Notes: generated by a model from the letters alone, not told the origin. A stretch of 31,477 bases of DNA from an uncultured Centipeda sp. (GCA_905372865.1 CAJPQT010000024.1:1-31477), one strand, 5' to 3'; counted from the stretch's first letter, positions 7,981 to 16,680 are shown. Numbers and translations: made by a program.

Positions 7981-8310
7981 ATGGATTTTGAACACATGTC
8001 GGAAGTGGATGCCGCCTATCATCTCCTCGCGAAGAAGGGGACACCGGTGCATTACAAGGAGCTGATCCTCGAGGTCATCGATGTGACGCACAAGCCGGTG
8101 CAGTCGCTCGCAGTGGCAATCTCCGAGATCTACACGATGATGAATATGGACAGCCGCTTTCACTATGAGGGCGAGAGCAAATGGGGGCTGATGGAGTGGG
8201 TTCCGCCCGAGGTCAAGCGCTCCTCATCCCGTTCGTCAGGGGCAGCCGCGAAAACTGCCATTACGAAGGAAGCAGCGCGCAAGAAGAAACTCGAGAGCAT
8301 TCAGAACTGA
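7981..8310 (+). CDS. rpoE: RNA polymerase delta-subunit-like protein (HARE-HTH) with a basic tail
   Basis: A 109-aa protein. Residues 1 to about 75 match the HARE-HTH winged-helix domain of RpoE (delta): AYHLLAKKGTPVHYKELILE, then a helix and a wing ending WGLMEWVP. Its place directly before pyrG is the usual one for rpoE. In Bacillus delta the rest of the protein is a long, very acidic tail. Here residues 79-109 are short, rich in Ser/Ala and basic: nine Lys/Arg against two Glu. It may therefore bind RNA polymerase without mimicking nucleic acid. Start chosen: ATG 7981, seven bases after AAAGGAG (7967-7973). TTG 7957 is in frame but has no site of its own. Confidence 0.85.
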   Translation: MDFEHMSEVDAAYHLLAKKGTPVHYKELILEVIDVTHKPVQSLAVAISEIYTMMNMDSRFHYEGESKWGLMEWVPPEVKRSSSRSSGAAAKTAITKEAARKKKLESIQN

Positions 8311-8333
8311 TCTAGGTCGAGCGGAGGAACGAC

Positions 8334-9944
8334 ATGGCAAAGTATATTTTCGTCACGGGCGGCGTGGTTTCATCGCTGGGCAAGGGCATTACGGCAGCGT
8401 CACTTGGTCGTCTGCTCAAGAATCGTGGGCTGAAGGTTACCATCCAGAAATTTGATCCCTATATCAACATCGACCCCGGTACGATGAGCCCCTATCAGCA
8501 CGGTGAGGTGTTCGTTACGGACGACGGGGCGGAGACGGATCTCGATCTCGGGCACTACGAGCGCTTCATCGACATCAATCTCACGAAGCGTTCGAACATC
8601 ACCACGGGCAAGGTCTACTCCACCGTGCTCAACAAGGAGCGCCACGGCGATTATCTCGGCTCGACGGTGCAGGTGATTCCGCACATTACGAACGAAATTA
8701 AGCAGCGTGTCTACGATGTGGCAAAGGCGGACAATGCCGATGTCGTCATCACGGAGATCGGCGGGACGGTCGGTGACATCGAGAGTCTGCCCTTCCTCGA
8801 GGCAATCCGCCAGGTCAAGAAGGAGGTCGGCAAGAACGACGCGCTGTATATCCATGTCACTCTGCTGCCCTACATCAGTGCAGCGGGAGAACTCAAGACG
8901 AAGCCGACCCAGCACAGCGTCAAGGAGCTGCGCGCCATCGGCATTCAGCCGGATATCCTTGTCTGTCGTACGGAGCAGCCGATTCCGCGCGAGATGAAGG
9001 AGAAGATTGCGCTCTTTTGTGATGTGGATGCAGATGCCGTCATCGAGAATCGTACGGCATCTACGATCTATGAAGTGCCGCTCATGATGCAGCAGGAGGG
9101 GCTGGATCGCATCGTGCTCGAGAAGATGGCAATGGCGTTTGATCCCTCCAATATGGAGGCGTGGGAGAAGATGGTCTTTAAGATCAACCATCCCGCGAAA
9201 AAGGTGAAGATCGCCGTTGTCGGCAAATACGTCGCTCTGCCGGATGCCTATATGTCTGTGACGGAGGCCCTTCATCACGGCGGTATCGAACAGGATGCAC
9301 AGGTGAAGATCGCGTGGATCAATGCGGAGGAACTCGAGGAGCCGAATGCGGATCTCGATGAACTCTTCGCCGGCTGCAAGGGGATTCTCGTGCCCGGCGG
9401 GTTCGGTGACCGCGGGGTTGAGGGAAAGATCCGCGCGATTCAGTACGCGCGCGAGCACGAGGTACCGTTCCTCGGCCTCTGTCTCGGCATGCAGTGTGCA
9501 GTCATCGAGTTTGCGCGCCATGTGGCGGGGCTCACGAACGCGCACAGCACGGAGTTTGCGGTGGAGACGCCGCATCCTGTTATTGCCCTGATGGAGGATC
9601 AGCAGGACGTGGAGGAGAAGGGCGGCACGATGCGCCTCGGCGCGTATCCCTGCGTCCTTGCGGATAATTCGCTCTCCCGCGCGGAGTATGGTGAGAGCGA
9701 GATCAGTGAGCGGCATCGCCATCGCTTTGAGTTCAACAATGCCTATCGTGCACAGCTCGAGGAAAAGGGGCTGGTGATCGCGGGCACAAGCCCGGACAAT
9801 CGTCTTGTGGAGGTCGTGGAGATCGCGGATCACCCGTGGTTCGTCGCCTCGCAGTTCCATCCGGAGCTCAAGTCGCGTCCGAATCATCCGCATCCGCTCT
9901 TTGCAGGCTTTGTGCGTGCAGCGCTCGCTGCAGCTCCCAAATGA
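8334..9944 (+). CDS. pyrG: CTP synthase
   Basis: Makes CTP from UTP, ATP and glutamine. The 536-aa length is normal. The synthase domain starts with the ATP loop VTGGVVSSLGKGITAASLG (residues 7-25). The C-terminal class I amidotransferase has the nucleophile C383 (FLGLCLGMQCA) and the HPE of its catalytic triad near the end (SQFHPELKSRP). It follows rpoE after 23 bp, and CGGAGG sits just ahead of ATG 8334. There is no room for the attenuator leader that controls pyrG in Bacillus. Its last codon overlaps the mfd start (ATGA). Confidence 0.99.
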   Translation: MAKYIFVTGGVVSSLGKGITAASLGRLLKNRGLKVTIQKFDPYINIDPGTMSPYQHGEVFVTDDGAETDLDLGHYERFIDINLTKRSNITTGKVYSTVLNKERHGDYLGSTVQVIPHITNEIKQRVYDVAKADNADVVITEIGGTVGDIESLPFLEAIRQVKKEVGKNDALYIHVTLLPYISAAGELKTKPTQHSVKELRAIGIQPDILVCRTEQPIPREMKEKIALFCDVDADAVIENRTASTIYEVPLMMQQEGLDRIVLEKMAMAFDPSNMEAWEKMVFKINHPAKKVKIAVVGKYVALPDAYMSVTEALHHGGIEQDAQVKIAWINAEELEEPNADLDELFAGCKGILVPGGFGDRGVEGKIRAIQYAREHEVPFLGLCLGMQCAVIEFARHVAGLTNAHSTEFAVETPHPVIALMEDQQDVEEKGGTMRLGAYPCVLADNSLSRAEYGESEISERHRHRFEFNNAYRAQLEEKGLVIAGTSPDNRLVEVVEIADHPWFVASQFHPELKSRPNHPHPLFAGFVRAALAAAPK

Positions 9945-12900
9945 ACGTGCTCTTTTCCATTCTGCGTGCGGATCGTTCCGTGCGTGCGCTCTCAGAAGCG
10001 CTGGATGCTGCGCCGCAGCAGATTCTTGCGCACGGCTTTTCCGGCTCCATGAAGCACGCTGCAACTGCCGCCGCTTATGACGGCAGCCCGCGCCCGCTCG
10101 CTATCCTGACGAGTGGACGCGAGGCGCTGCGCGCGTGGAGGGAAGATCTGGAGACGCTGCTGCCGGAGGCGGATGTCTACGAGCTGCCGGAACTGGACCG
10201 CATGGACTTCGCCGCGCATGGTGCGGCGAAGGGGCTGGAGCGCTCGGCACAGCGCATGAATATCCTCGCCCGCCTCCTGCGTCATGAGCCCATCATCGTG
10301 CTTGCGGACATCGGGGCGGCGGCGCAGAGAGGGCTGAGTACGGCAGAATTTTCGCGTGCCGCACTTTCCCTGCGCCTCGGAGAACATCTTCCGCGTGAAT
10401 CTTTGCTCGAGCGGCTGCATACACTCGGATACGAGCATGCGGCGGAGGTAGAGCACGTCGGACAGTTCAGCGTACGCGGCGGCATCGTCGACATTTTCCC
10501 GATCAATGCACTCTCGCCGATTCGCGTGGAATTCTTCGACGCGGAGATCGACTCCATGCGTGAGTACGACCCGATGACGAAACGCTCCATCAAGAATATC
10601 AGCACGACTTCTGTCATGCCGCTGCGTGCAGCGGATGATGAAGGGGAGGCGTGCTTTTTGACGTATCTCGGCAGCGAGGGTGTGACGATCTTCGATGAGC
10701 CGTCACGCCTGATCGCGGCGCTTGCGGATGCCGCGCAGGAAGATGAGGTGCGTGCGGCGCGCCTGTTCTCGTGGGAGGATTTGGTTGCCGCAGGGGCAGC
10801 GGGGCATGAGATCTTTGCCGCACTGATGAGCCGGTCCTTCCCGGCGTGCACCCCTGCGGCACGCATCGGCTTTCAGATGGTGCCGATGACGGCGTTCCAA
10901 CGGCAGTTTGCATTGCTCGAGAGCGAGCTGCGCCGTTATCTTGCGGACGGGGTTCAGGTGCTTATCCTTGCGGGCGGCGTGGAGCGTGCGAATGTCATGC
11001 GCGATATGCTGACGGGGTGGAAGATCCCTGCCGTTCTTATCCGCAGAGAGGGGGAGGAGTGCAGGGAGGCTGTTGCAGTTGCCTCGGGTGCACTGCGTGC
11101 CGGATTCGAACTGAGTGCGGCGCACATTGCCGTACTCACGGAGCAGGATATCTTCGGGCGGCACAAGGTGAAGCTGCGCCGCACGGCATCGGCAGGCGAA
11201 CGCATACGACATTTTCGCGAGATCGCGCCCGGTGACTATGTCGTCCATGCGGCGCACGGGATCGGGAAGTACCTCGGCGTGGAGACGATCGAGGTTGCGG
11301 GCAGTCACCGCGACTATCTGCGCATTCAATACGGCGGAGACGACAAGCTCTTTGTGCCGACCGATCAGGTCGGTCTCCTGCAGAAGTACATTGGCGCAGA
11401 GGGCACAGCGCCGCGTCTGCACCGCATGGGGACGGCGGATTGGGCACGTGCGCGCGCTAAGGCGCAGAAGTCCGTGGAGGACATTGCCGATCATCTGCTT
11501 GAGATCTATGCACAGCGGCAGCTTGCGCACGGACATGCCTTTACGCCTGACGATGCGATGCAGCGCGAGTTCGAGGAGGCGTTTCCGTACGAGGAGACGG
11601 GGGATCAGCTGCGGGCCGTCGCGGAGATCAAGCGCGATATGGAGAGCGATAAGCCCATGGATCGTCTTCTCTGCGGTGATGTCGGCTTCGGCAAGACGGA
11701 AGTCGCCGTGCGCGCGGCATTCAAAGCGGCGATGGATGGCTTTCAGGTCGCCGTACTCGTCCCGACAACGGTGCTTGCGCAGCAGCATTACCAGACATTT
11801 GCTGCACGTTTTGCGGAGTTTGCACCGAAGGTGGACGTGGTCTGCCGCTTCCGCTCTGTGCGCGAACAGGCAGCGACGCTGCGCGATGTGGCCCGCGGGC
11901 GTGTGGACATCCTTATCGGGACGCATGCGATCCTCAATCGTAAACGCGTGCGCTTTCAGAATCTCGGCCTTCTGATCGTGGATGAGGAGCAGCGGTTCGG
12001 CGTCACGCAGAAGGAGAAGATCAAGGAGTTCGCGGCGGGAGTCGATGTGCTGACGCTCTCAGCGACGCCGATCCCGCGTACGCTCCACATGTCGCTTGCA
12101 GGGGCGCGTGACATGAGCATCATCGAGACACCGCCGGCGGATCGCCTGCCCGTGCAGTCCTATGTTGTCGAGAGCAGCGACGCGATGATCCGCGGTGCGA
12201 TTGAGCGTGAACTTGCACGCGGCGGACAGGTCTACTTTATCTACAACCGGGTGGAGAGCATCGACCGTATGCGCGAGCATCTGGTGCGTCTCGTGCCCGA
12301 GGCACGCATTGCCTCGGCGCACGGGCAGATGAACGAGGATATCCTCGAGCAGGTCATGATGGACTTTTACGAGGGACATTATGACATCCTGCTCGCGACG
12401 AGCATCATTGAGAACGGCATCGATGTTGCCAATGCGAATACGATCATCATCTACGATGCTGACCGCTTTGGCCTCTCGCAGCTGTATCAGATGCGCGGCC
12501 GCGTGGGACGCTCGGCAAAGATGGCGTTCGCCTACTTCACCTATCGGCGCGACAAGGTGCTCAGCGAGACGGCAGAGAAGCGCCTGCAGGCGATGAAGGA
12601 GTTCGCACAGCTCGGCTCGGGCTTTAAGATCGCCATGCGCGATCTCGAGATCCGCGGTGCGGGAAGCCTTCTTGGCGCACAGCAGCATGGTCATATTGCG
12701 GGGGTCGGCTTTGAGATGTACGTCAAGCTGCTGGAAGAAGCGGTGGCACGCAAGAAGGGCGAGGTACCTGCGCCGCCGCCTGTGGAGACGGTCATCGACC
12801 TGCCCGTGGAGGCGTATCTCGACGGCGGCTACATCGACGATGCCATGCACAAGATCGAGATCTACCAGAAGATTGCCGCCGTGCGGACGAACGAGGACCT

Positions 12901-13225
12901 GGATGCACTGCTTGACGAGCTGATTGACCGCTTCGGCGAGCCGACGAAACCTGTGCTTGCCCTGCTCGACATTGCACGCATCAAGAACTATGCACGCAGT
13001 TTCGGAGCACGCGGCATCGCAGCAAAGGGAGAGGTGCTTGATCTCATCCTGCCTGCGGGGGAGAAGCTGTCGCTGCCGGCGCTCATGCGCCTCGACCGTG
13101 CCTTTGGGCGGCGTGTCGGAGTGCTGCCCGAGGAAGACGGCTATCGCATTCGCCTGCAGCCGAAGGAACGCGAAGAGATTTTGGATACAGCACTCGAGGT
13201 TGTGCAGATGATCAGTGGGGAGTGA
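9941..13225 (+). CDS. mfd: Transcription-repair coupling factor
   Basis: A 1094-aa DNA translocase that removes stalled RNA polymerase and recruits UvrA. Domains in order: a UvrB-like N-terminal part (about 1-330), the RNA polymerase-interacting domain (about 450-520, PGDYVVHAAHGIGKYLG), the helicase domains with Walker A GDVGFGKT at 579-586 and the DEEQ box at 681-684, the second RecA lobe (YFIYNRVESID, then QMRGRVGRS), and the C-terminal TRCF domain. The start ATG 9941 overlaps the pyrG stop as ATGA, with no strong site of its own, so translation is probably coupled to pyrG. A longer reading from 9836 would lie inside pyrG and is rejected. Confidence 0.98.
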   Translation: MNVLFSILRADRSVRALSEALDAAPQQILAHGFSGSMKHAATAAAYDGSPRPLAILTSGREALRAWREDLETLLPEADVYELPELDRMDFAAHGAAKGLERSAQRMNILARLLRHEPIIVLADIGAAAQRGLSTAEFSRAALSLRLGEHLPRESLLERLHTLGYEHAAEVEHVGQFSVRGGIVDIFPINALSPIRVEFFDAEIDSMREYDPMTKRSIKNISTTSVMPLRAADDEGEACFLTYLGSEGVTIFDEPSRLIAALADAAQEDEVRAARLFSWEDLVAAGAAGHEIFAALMSRSFPACTPAARIGFQMVPMTAFQRQFALLESELRRYLADGVQVLILAGGVERANVMRDMLTGWKIPAVLIRREGEECREAVAVASGALRAGFELSAAHIAVLTEQDIFGRHKVKLRRTASAGERIRHFREIAPGDYVVHAAHGIGKYLGVETIEVAGSHRDYLRIQYGGDDKLFVPTDQVGLLQKYIGAEGTAPRLHRMGTADWARARAKAQKSVEDIADHLLEIYAQRQLAHGHAFTPDDAMQREFEEAFPYEETGDQLRAVAEIKRDMESDKPMDRLLCGDVGFGKTEVAVRAAFKAAMDGFQVAVLVPTTVLAQQHYQTFAARFAEFAPKVDVVCRFRSVREQAATLRDVARGRVDILIGTHAILNRKRVRFQNLGLLIVDEEQRFGVTQKEKIKEFAAGVDVLTLSATPIPRTLHMSLAGARDMSIIETPPADRLPVQSYVVESSDAMIRGAIERELARGGQVYFIYNRVESIDRMREHLVRLVPEARIASAHGQMNEDILEQVMMDFYEGHYDILLATSIIENGIDVANANTIIIYDADRFGLSQLYQMRGRVGRSAKMAFAYFTYRRDKVLSETAEKRLQAMKEFAQLGSGFKIAMRDLEIRGAGSLLGAQQHGHIAGVGFEMYVKLLEEAVARKKGEVPAPPPVETVIDLPVEAYLDGGYIDDAMHKIEIYQKIAAVRTNEDLDALLDELIDRFGEPTKPVLALLDIARIKNYARSFGARGIAAKGEVLDLILPAGEKLSLPALMRLDRAFGRRVGVLPEEDGYRIRLQPKEREEILDTALEVVQMISGE

Positions 13226-13229
13226 AGAA

Positions 13230-13925
13230 ATGGCAGATTACAAACTGACTGTGGCGGGGCTCGGTCCCGGGGATGCGGGGCTGATTACGCGCGAGACATG
13301 GGGTCGCATCGAGGCGGCCCGGCATATCCTGCTGCGTACGCGCATTCACCCGACGGTAGAGGCGCTGGACGCGGCAGGAATTTCGTATGAGACCTACGAT
13401 GCTTTTTACGAGAATGCTGAGGACTTTGACGAGCTCTATGAGCGCATTGCAGATGACCTATTGGCACGCGCATCTGAGATGGATGTGCTCTATCTTGTCC
13501 CAGGCAGCCCCTTCGTCGCGGAGCGCACGGTGCAGATCCTGCGCGAGCGGGCGATGGAGGAGGGCGCTTCGCTCGAGATCCTGCCTGCGATGAGCTTTTT
13601 GGAGCCGCTCTTTGCAGCACTCAGTCTCGATCCAGTGAACGGGCTGTCGATCGTGGATGCGATGGATGAGGACGCGGTCGCGTCACCGCCGGCCCAGGAT
13701 CTCATCATCACGCAGGTCTATTCGCGTGAGCTTGTCTCTGATCTCAAGATCCTCCTCATGGAGCATTTTCCTGATACGCAGGAGGTGATCTATCTGCATC
13801 ATCTTGCACTGCCCGATGAACGGGTCGCGCGCATCCCTCTGTTTGAACTTGATTGGCAGGATGACATTGACCATTTGACCACACTTTTCATTCCGTACAC
13901 CCCTGTATTTTGGGAAAATAGTTAA
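13230..13925 (+). CDS. YabN-type tetrapyrrole-methylase-fold protein lacking MazG
   Basis: A 231-aa protein with the SAM-dependent tetrapyrrole methylase fold. It starts LTVAGLGPGDAGLITRETW, the glycine-rich first motif, has a YLVPGSPFVAERTV motif in the middle, and ends in the second Rossmann-like half. In Bacillus YabN this domain is joined to a MazG nucleotide pyrophosphohydrolase, making about 490 aa. Here the frame stops after the methylase part, and no mazG reading frame follows. The position just after mfd matches YabN. The methyl acceptor is unknown. The start ATG 13230 follows GGGGAG (13217-13222) by seven bases; a GTG at 13215 overlaps mfd and is less likely. Confidence 0.85.
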   Translation: MADYKLTVAGLGPGDAGLITRETWGRIEAARHILLRTRIHPTVEALDAAGISYETYDAFYENAEDFDELYERIADDLLARASEMDVLYLVPGSPFVAERTVQILRERAMEEGASLEILPAMSFLEPLFAALSLDPVNGLSIVDAMDEDAVASPPAQDLIITQVYSRELVSDLKILLMEHFPDTQEVIYLHHLALPDERVARIPLFELDWQDDIDHLTTLFIPYTPVFWENS

Positions 13926-13970
13926 AAAACCCATGTTTTTTAGGGAAAAAACGCTTTTTTTTGATTTTCC
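13923..13970 (+). terminator. AT-rich hairpins ending the mfd gene run
   Basis: TAAAAAAC (13923-13930) pairs with GTTTTTTA (13935-13942), and GGAAAA (13944-13949) with TTTTCC (13965-13970), with a run of eight T inside. Stability is low. It sits just after the stop codon and before the HU promoter, so weak termination is likely. Confidence 0.35.
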
Positions 13971-13972
13971 AC

Positions 13973-14001
13973 TTGATTTTTCGATGTAATTCTGTTAAAT
14001 T
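13973..14001 (+). promoter_or_regulatory. Promoter of the HU gene
   Basis: TTGATT (13973-13978), a 17-bp spacer, and TAAATT (13996-14001) preceded by TGT, which makes an extended -10. Confidence 0.7.
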
Positions 14002-14069
14002 CTCTCATGACAGCGCGGCCCCTTGTGGTCGCTAAGAAAAATGGAAAATATCTAAAGGAGGATGCTACT

Positions 14070-14342
14070 TTGAACAAGCAGGAATTGGTCGCAAACGTAG
14101 CAGAGCAGGCAGGTCTGACAAAGAAGGACGCAGAGAAGGCGGTCAATGCCGTTTTCGAGACGGTCAAGGGTGCACTTTCCGAGGGCGACAGAATTCAGCT
14201 GATCGGTTTCGGCACATTCGAGGTGAAGGCGCGCAAGGCACGCAAGGGCCGCAATCCGCAGACGGGCAAGGAAATCAATATTCCGGCTTCCAATACGCCT
14301 GTGTTCAAGGCTGGCAAGGCTCTGAAGGATTCTGTGAACTGA
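14070..14342 (+). CDS. hup: HU-family DNA-binding protein
   Basis: A 90-aa histone-like protein, the standard HU length. It begins MNKQELVANVAEQAGLTKKD. It has the flexible-arm signature GFGTFEVKARKARKGRNPQT and then GKEINIPASNTPVFKAGKAL, split here, with the intercalating proline in NIPAS. It bends and compacts DNA as a dimer. The start is TTG 14070, eight bases after AAAGGAGG (14054-14061). The in-frame ATG 14007 would add a 21-residue tail that HU proteins do not have. It has its own promoter and a strong terminator, so it is a single-gene unit, as befits a highly expressed protein. It occupies the place where Firmicute spore formers carry spoVT or yabO-type genes. Confidence 0.98.
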   Translation: MNKQELVANVAEQAGLTKKDAEKAVNAVFETVKGALSEGDRIQLIGFGTFEVKARKARKGRNPQTGKEINIPASNTPVFKAGKALKDSVN

Positions 14343-14354
14343 TTTTGTGCCACG

Positions 14355-14386
14355 ACCGGACTTCCTACGGGGAGTCCGGTTTTTTT
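14355..14386 (+). terminator. Intrinsic terminator after HU
   Basis: ACCGGACT (14355-14362) pairs with AGTCCGGT (14373-14380). The stem extends inward by three more pairs (one G-U) to a TACG loop, and a run of seven T ends at 14386. Confidence 0.93.
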
Positions 14387-14405
14387 GTCTGTTGGTGGGA
14401 TGGAT

Positions 14406-15182
14406 ATGGACAAGACAATGTTCTCCGGCGATGCCTTTGCGGGCAAGACCGCATTGATCTCTGGCGGAACTTCGGGGATCGGGATGGCCGCAGCGGCACT
14501 CTTTCTTGCGAGTGGGGCGTGTGTCGCTCTGATGGGGCGTGATGAGGAGCGCGGGAAGAATGTACTGGCCTCGCTCTCGGCGGGAGAGCGGGCTCGTTTT
14601 GTGCGCGGTGATGTGGGGCGTCCGGCGGACTGCGCACGCGCTGTGGAGGAAGCGGTGTGTGCATACGGCGGTGTGGACATTCTCGTCAACTCTGCGGGGA
14701 TCTATCGGGAGGGAGCGCTGGATGATCTCCAAGAGGAGACGCTCGACGAACTCATCGCGACGAACATCAAGGGAACGTTCCACTTGACGCGAGCGGCACT
14801 GACGCAGCTGCGCGCTGCACGCGGATGCATTGTAAATGTCGCCTCGGATGCCGGCCTGCGTGGAAATTATTTCTGCGCGGCGTATGCGGCGACCAAGGGG
14901 GCAATTATTGCTTTCACACGCTCGCTTGCCTTGGAGCTGGCGTATGATGATGTGCGTGTGAATGCCGTTGCGCCCGCCGATGTTCTGACCCCGCTGACGG
15001 AGCAGCAGTTCTCCCCGCTCCTGCCGCGTGAGGAGCAGCTGCGGGAGATGGCTGCCCACTATCCGCTTGGGCGCATTGGAACAGCTGAGGAAGCTGCCGC
15101 CGTGATTCTCTTTCTTGCATCACCGGCGGCTTCGTGGGTGACGGGGAGCGTTTACCGTGTGGACGGCGGCTTGACCGCGTAA
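14406..15182 (+). CDS. Short-chain dehydrogenase/reductase (FabG-like)
   Basis: A 258-aa classical SDR. The cofactor-binding glycine motif is GGTSGIG near residue 20, NSAG stands in the place of NNAG, and the active site has YAATK (YxxxK) with a serine in NVASDAG ahead of it. The C-terminus (WVTGSVYRVDGGLT) is the usual SDR ending. It reduces or oxidises a carbonyl or hydroxyl with NAD(P)H; the substrate is unknown. A dedicated FabG cannot be excluded, but no other fatty-acid gene is nearby. Starts ATG 14400 and 14406 are both possible; 14406 is preferred because of its distance from GGTGGG. It begins close behind the HU terminator, and no separate promoter was recognised. Confidence 0.85.
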   Translation: MDKTMFSGDAFAGKTALISGGTSGIGMAAAALFLASGACVALMGRDEERGKNVLASLSAGERARFVRGDVGRPADCARAVEEAVCAYGGVDILVNSAGIYREGALDDLQEETLDELIATNIKGTFHLTRAALTQLRAARGCIVNVASDAGLRGNYFCAAYAATKGAIIAFTRSLALELAYDDVRVNAVAPADVLTPLTEQQFSPLLPREEQLREMAAHYPLGRIGTAEEAAAVILFLASPAASWVTGSVYRVDGGLTA

Positions 15183-15189
15183 AAAAGTT

Positions 15190-15218
15190 TTGTTTGCCGT
15201 TCAAAAATGTGATAGAAT
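15190..15218 (+). promoter_or_regulatory. Promoter of the glycosyltransferase-divIC pair
   Basis: TTGTTT (15190-15195), a 17-bp spacer, and TAGAAT (15213-15218) preceded by TGA (extended -10). Confidence 0.7.
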
Positions 15219-15245
15219 AGTTGCAGCTGTGTGAGGAGGTGGCGC

Positions 15246-16403
15246 ATGGAGCGTGCCCGTATTCTCATCTTGACGGCATCCATCGGTTCCGGGCATATGC
15301 GCGCGGCTGAGGCGATTCGTGCAGCACTTGCGGAACATGCGCAGGCAGACACGATGCGTGTGGATGTTGTCGATTTTATGGCGCGTGAAGTCTCCACGGT
15401 TCATTATCTCATGAAGCGCATCTATCTGACGATGCTGCGCTTCGTGCCCGATCTCTATGATGTATTTTTTCGCATTGCGGGAAAGAATACGAGCGGCGGC
15501 ATTGTGCGCAGTGCATTTGCACAGGTGATGGTGCGTACGATGGGACGCATCATAAAGGCCTATGCACCGGATCTTATCATTGCCACGCACCCCTTTCCTG
15601 AGGGAGCGGCGGCTCTCTGGCGCATGCGGCATGGCGGCGCGTTCGCACTTGCGGCGCTGCTGACAGACTATGCATTGCATGCGATCTGGCTCGTGCGCGG
15701 CGTAGATCAGTATTTTGTCGCGACGAATACGATGGCGGATGAGATGGCGGAACGCGGATTCGACCCGCATACGGTGCGTGCGACGGGCATTCCGATTGTG
15801 CGCGCAAATTATTCTCTGGCACGGGAAGCGGCGCAGAAGCAGGCCGGTCTCACCGAGAACCTGCCGACATTACTCCTTATGGGCGGCGGGCTTGGCCTTG
15901 GGGGAATGGATCGGACGCTCGCGGCACTCGAGGAGGTGGAGCAGCGGCTTTCCATCCTCGTTGTGGCAGCGCGGAACGCCGCACTTGAGGCACATGCACG
16001 CAATGCAGCATGCTCGTCACGGCATGTTATCCGTGTTTTCTCCTATACGGATCAGGTGTCTGCGCTTATGCGGGCGGCGGATCTCCTCATCACAAAGCCG
16101 GGGGGACTGACGATCAGTGAGGCCTTTGCAGCCGGACTGCCGCTCCTCCTGCACGATCCGATTCCGGGGCCCGAAACGGAGAATGCGATTTATGCGACGC
16201 GGCGCGGCGCGGCGGTATGGCTCCATCCGGGAGAGCGCATGGCTCCTGCAGTAGAGGAAATTTTGGCGCATCGCATTCCGGCGATGCGCAGGGCGGCACG
16301 TGACTGTGCATGTGAGGATGCAGCACGGCATGTGGCGGATACACTGACGGGAATGCTGACAAGGAAGAGAGGGCAGATGCATGGCACGGAAAAGAACACC
16401 TAG
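15246..16403 (+). CDS. MGDG synthase/UgtP-like glycosyltransferase (GT28 fold)
   Basis: A 385-aa GT-B glycosyltransferase. The N-terminus (ILILTASIGSGHMRAAEAI) is the MGDG-synthase motif, with GSGH binding the lipid acceptor head. The C-terminal half is GT28-like, with LLLMGGGLGLGG and the donor-binding block ADLLITKPGGLTISEAFAAG. Relatives add glucose or galactose to diacylglycerol, making glycolipids on the inner face of the membrane. A role in membrane glycolipid synthesis is inferred; a lipid II-type substrate is less likely given the N-terminal domain. The start ATG 15246 follows GAGGAGGT (15233-15240). Its end overlaps the divIC-like gene by 23 nt, so expression is coupled to a division gene. 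Confidence 0.85.
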   Translation: MERARILILTASIGSGHMRAAEAIRAALAEHAQADTMRVDVVDFMAREVSTVHYLMKRIYLTMLRFVPDLYDVFFRIAGKNTSGGIVRSAFAQVMVRTMGRIIKAYAPDLIIATHPFPEGAAALWRMRHGGAFALAALLTDYALHAIWLVRGVDQYFVATNTMADEMAERGFDPHTVRATGIPIVRANYSLAREAAQKQAGLTENLPTLLLMGGGLGLGGMDRTLAALEEVEQRLSILVVAARNAALEAHARNAACSSRHVIRVFSYTDQVSALMRAADLLITKPGGLTISEAFAAGLPLLLHDPIPGPETENAIYATRRGAAVWLHPGERMAPAVEEILAHRIPAMRRAARDCACEDAARHVADTLTGMLTRKRGQMHGTEKNT

Positions 16404-16680
16404 GCGGCCGCGCTGGTTCGTCATCACGGTTCTCCTTATTCTGGGCTATTTCGGCTCGATGATTGTATCGCAGGGGCTCTACCTCTCCCATGTGCACGAG
16501 GACCAGCGTATCGCAACGGAGCGTCTCACGGCGGCACAGGCAGAGAATGATCGCCTGCGTGCGGAGAAGGAACGTCTGGGCGAGCTCCCCTATATTGAGA
16601 AGCTGGCACGTGAAGAACTGGGAATGACAGGGGCTGGCGAGCTTCCCTATGCACCCGGAAAGCGTGCAAACAACAACTGA
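16381..16680 (+). CDS. divIC: DivIC/FtsB-family septum formation initiator
   Basis: A 99-aa bitopic protein. A basic N-terminus (MARKRTPRRPRW) is followed by one membrane segment (about residues 13-32). A coiled coil comes next (about 42-70, AAQAENDRLRAEKERLGELP), and then the conserved tail YIEKLAREELGM that marks DivIC/FtsB. It acts at the division septum with FtsL and DivIB/FtsQ. Its place between yabN-like and yabR genes matches divIC of Bacillus. The start ATG 16381 lies within the end of the glycosyltransferase gene, with GAGAGGG just upstream. Confidence 0.9.
   Translation: MARKRTPRRPRWFVITVLLILGYFGSMIVSQGLYLSHVHEDQRIATERLTAAQAENDRLRAEKERLGELPYIEKLAREELGMTGAGELPYAPGKRANNN

Noticed and set aside
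8400..10064. Long open frame on the minus strand (554 codons) opposite pyrG
   Set aside because: It is a shadow of the GC-rich pyrG codons. Its translation is rich in Arg, His and Leu without any domain, and it has no ribosome site.
10703..11926. 407-codon minus-strand frame opposite mfd
   Set aside because: mfd is complete on the + strand with all its motifs; the antisense frame has no family signature.
14007..14069. N-terminal extension of HU from ATG 14007
   Set aside because: HU proteins begin MNK at the TTG, which has a strong ribosome site; the extension would start just after the promoter and contains that site.
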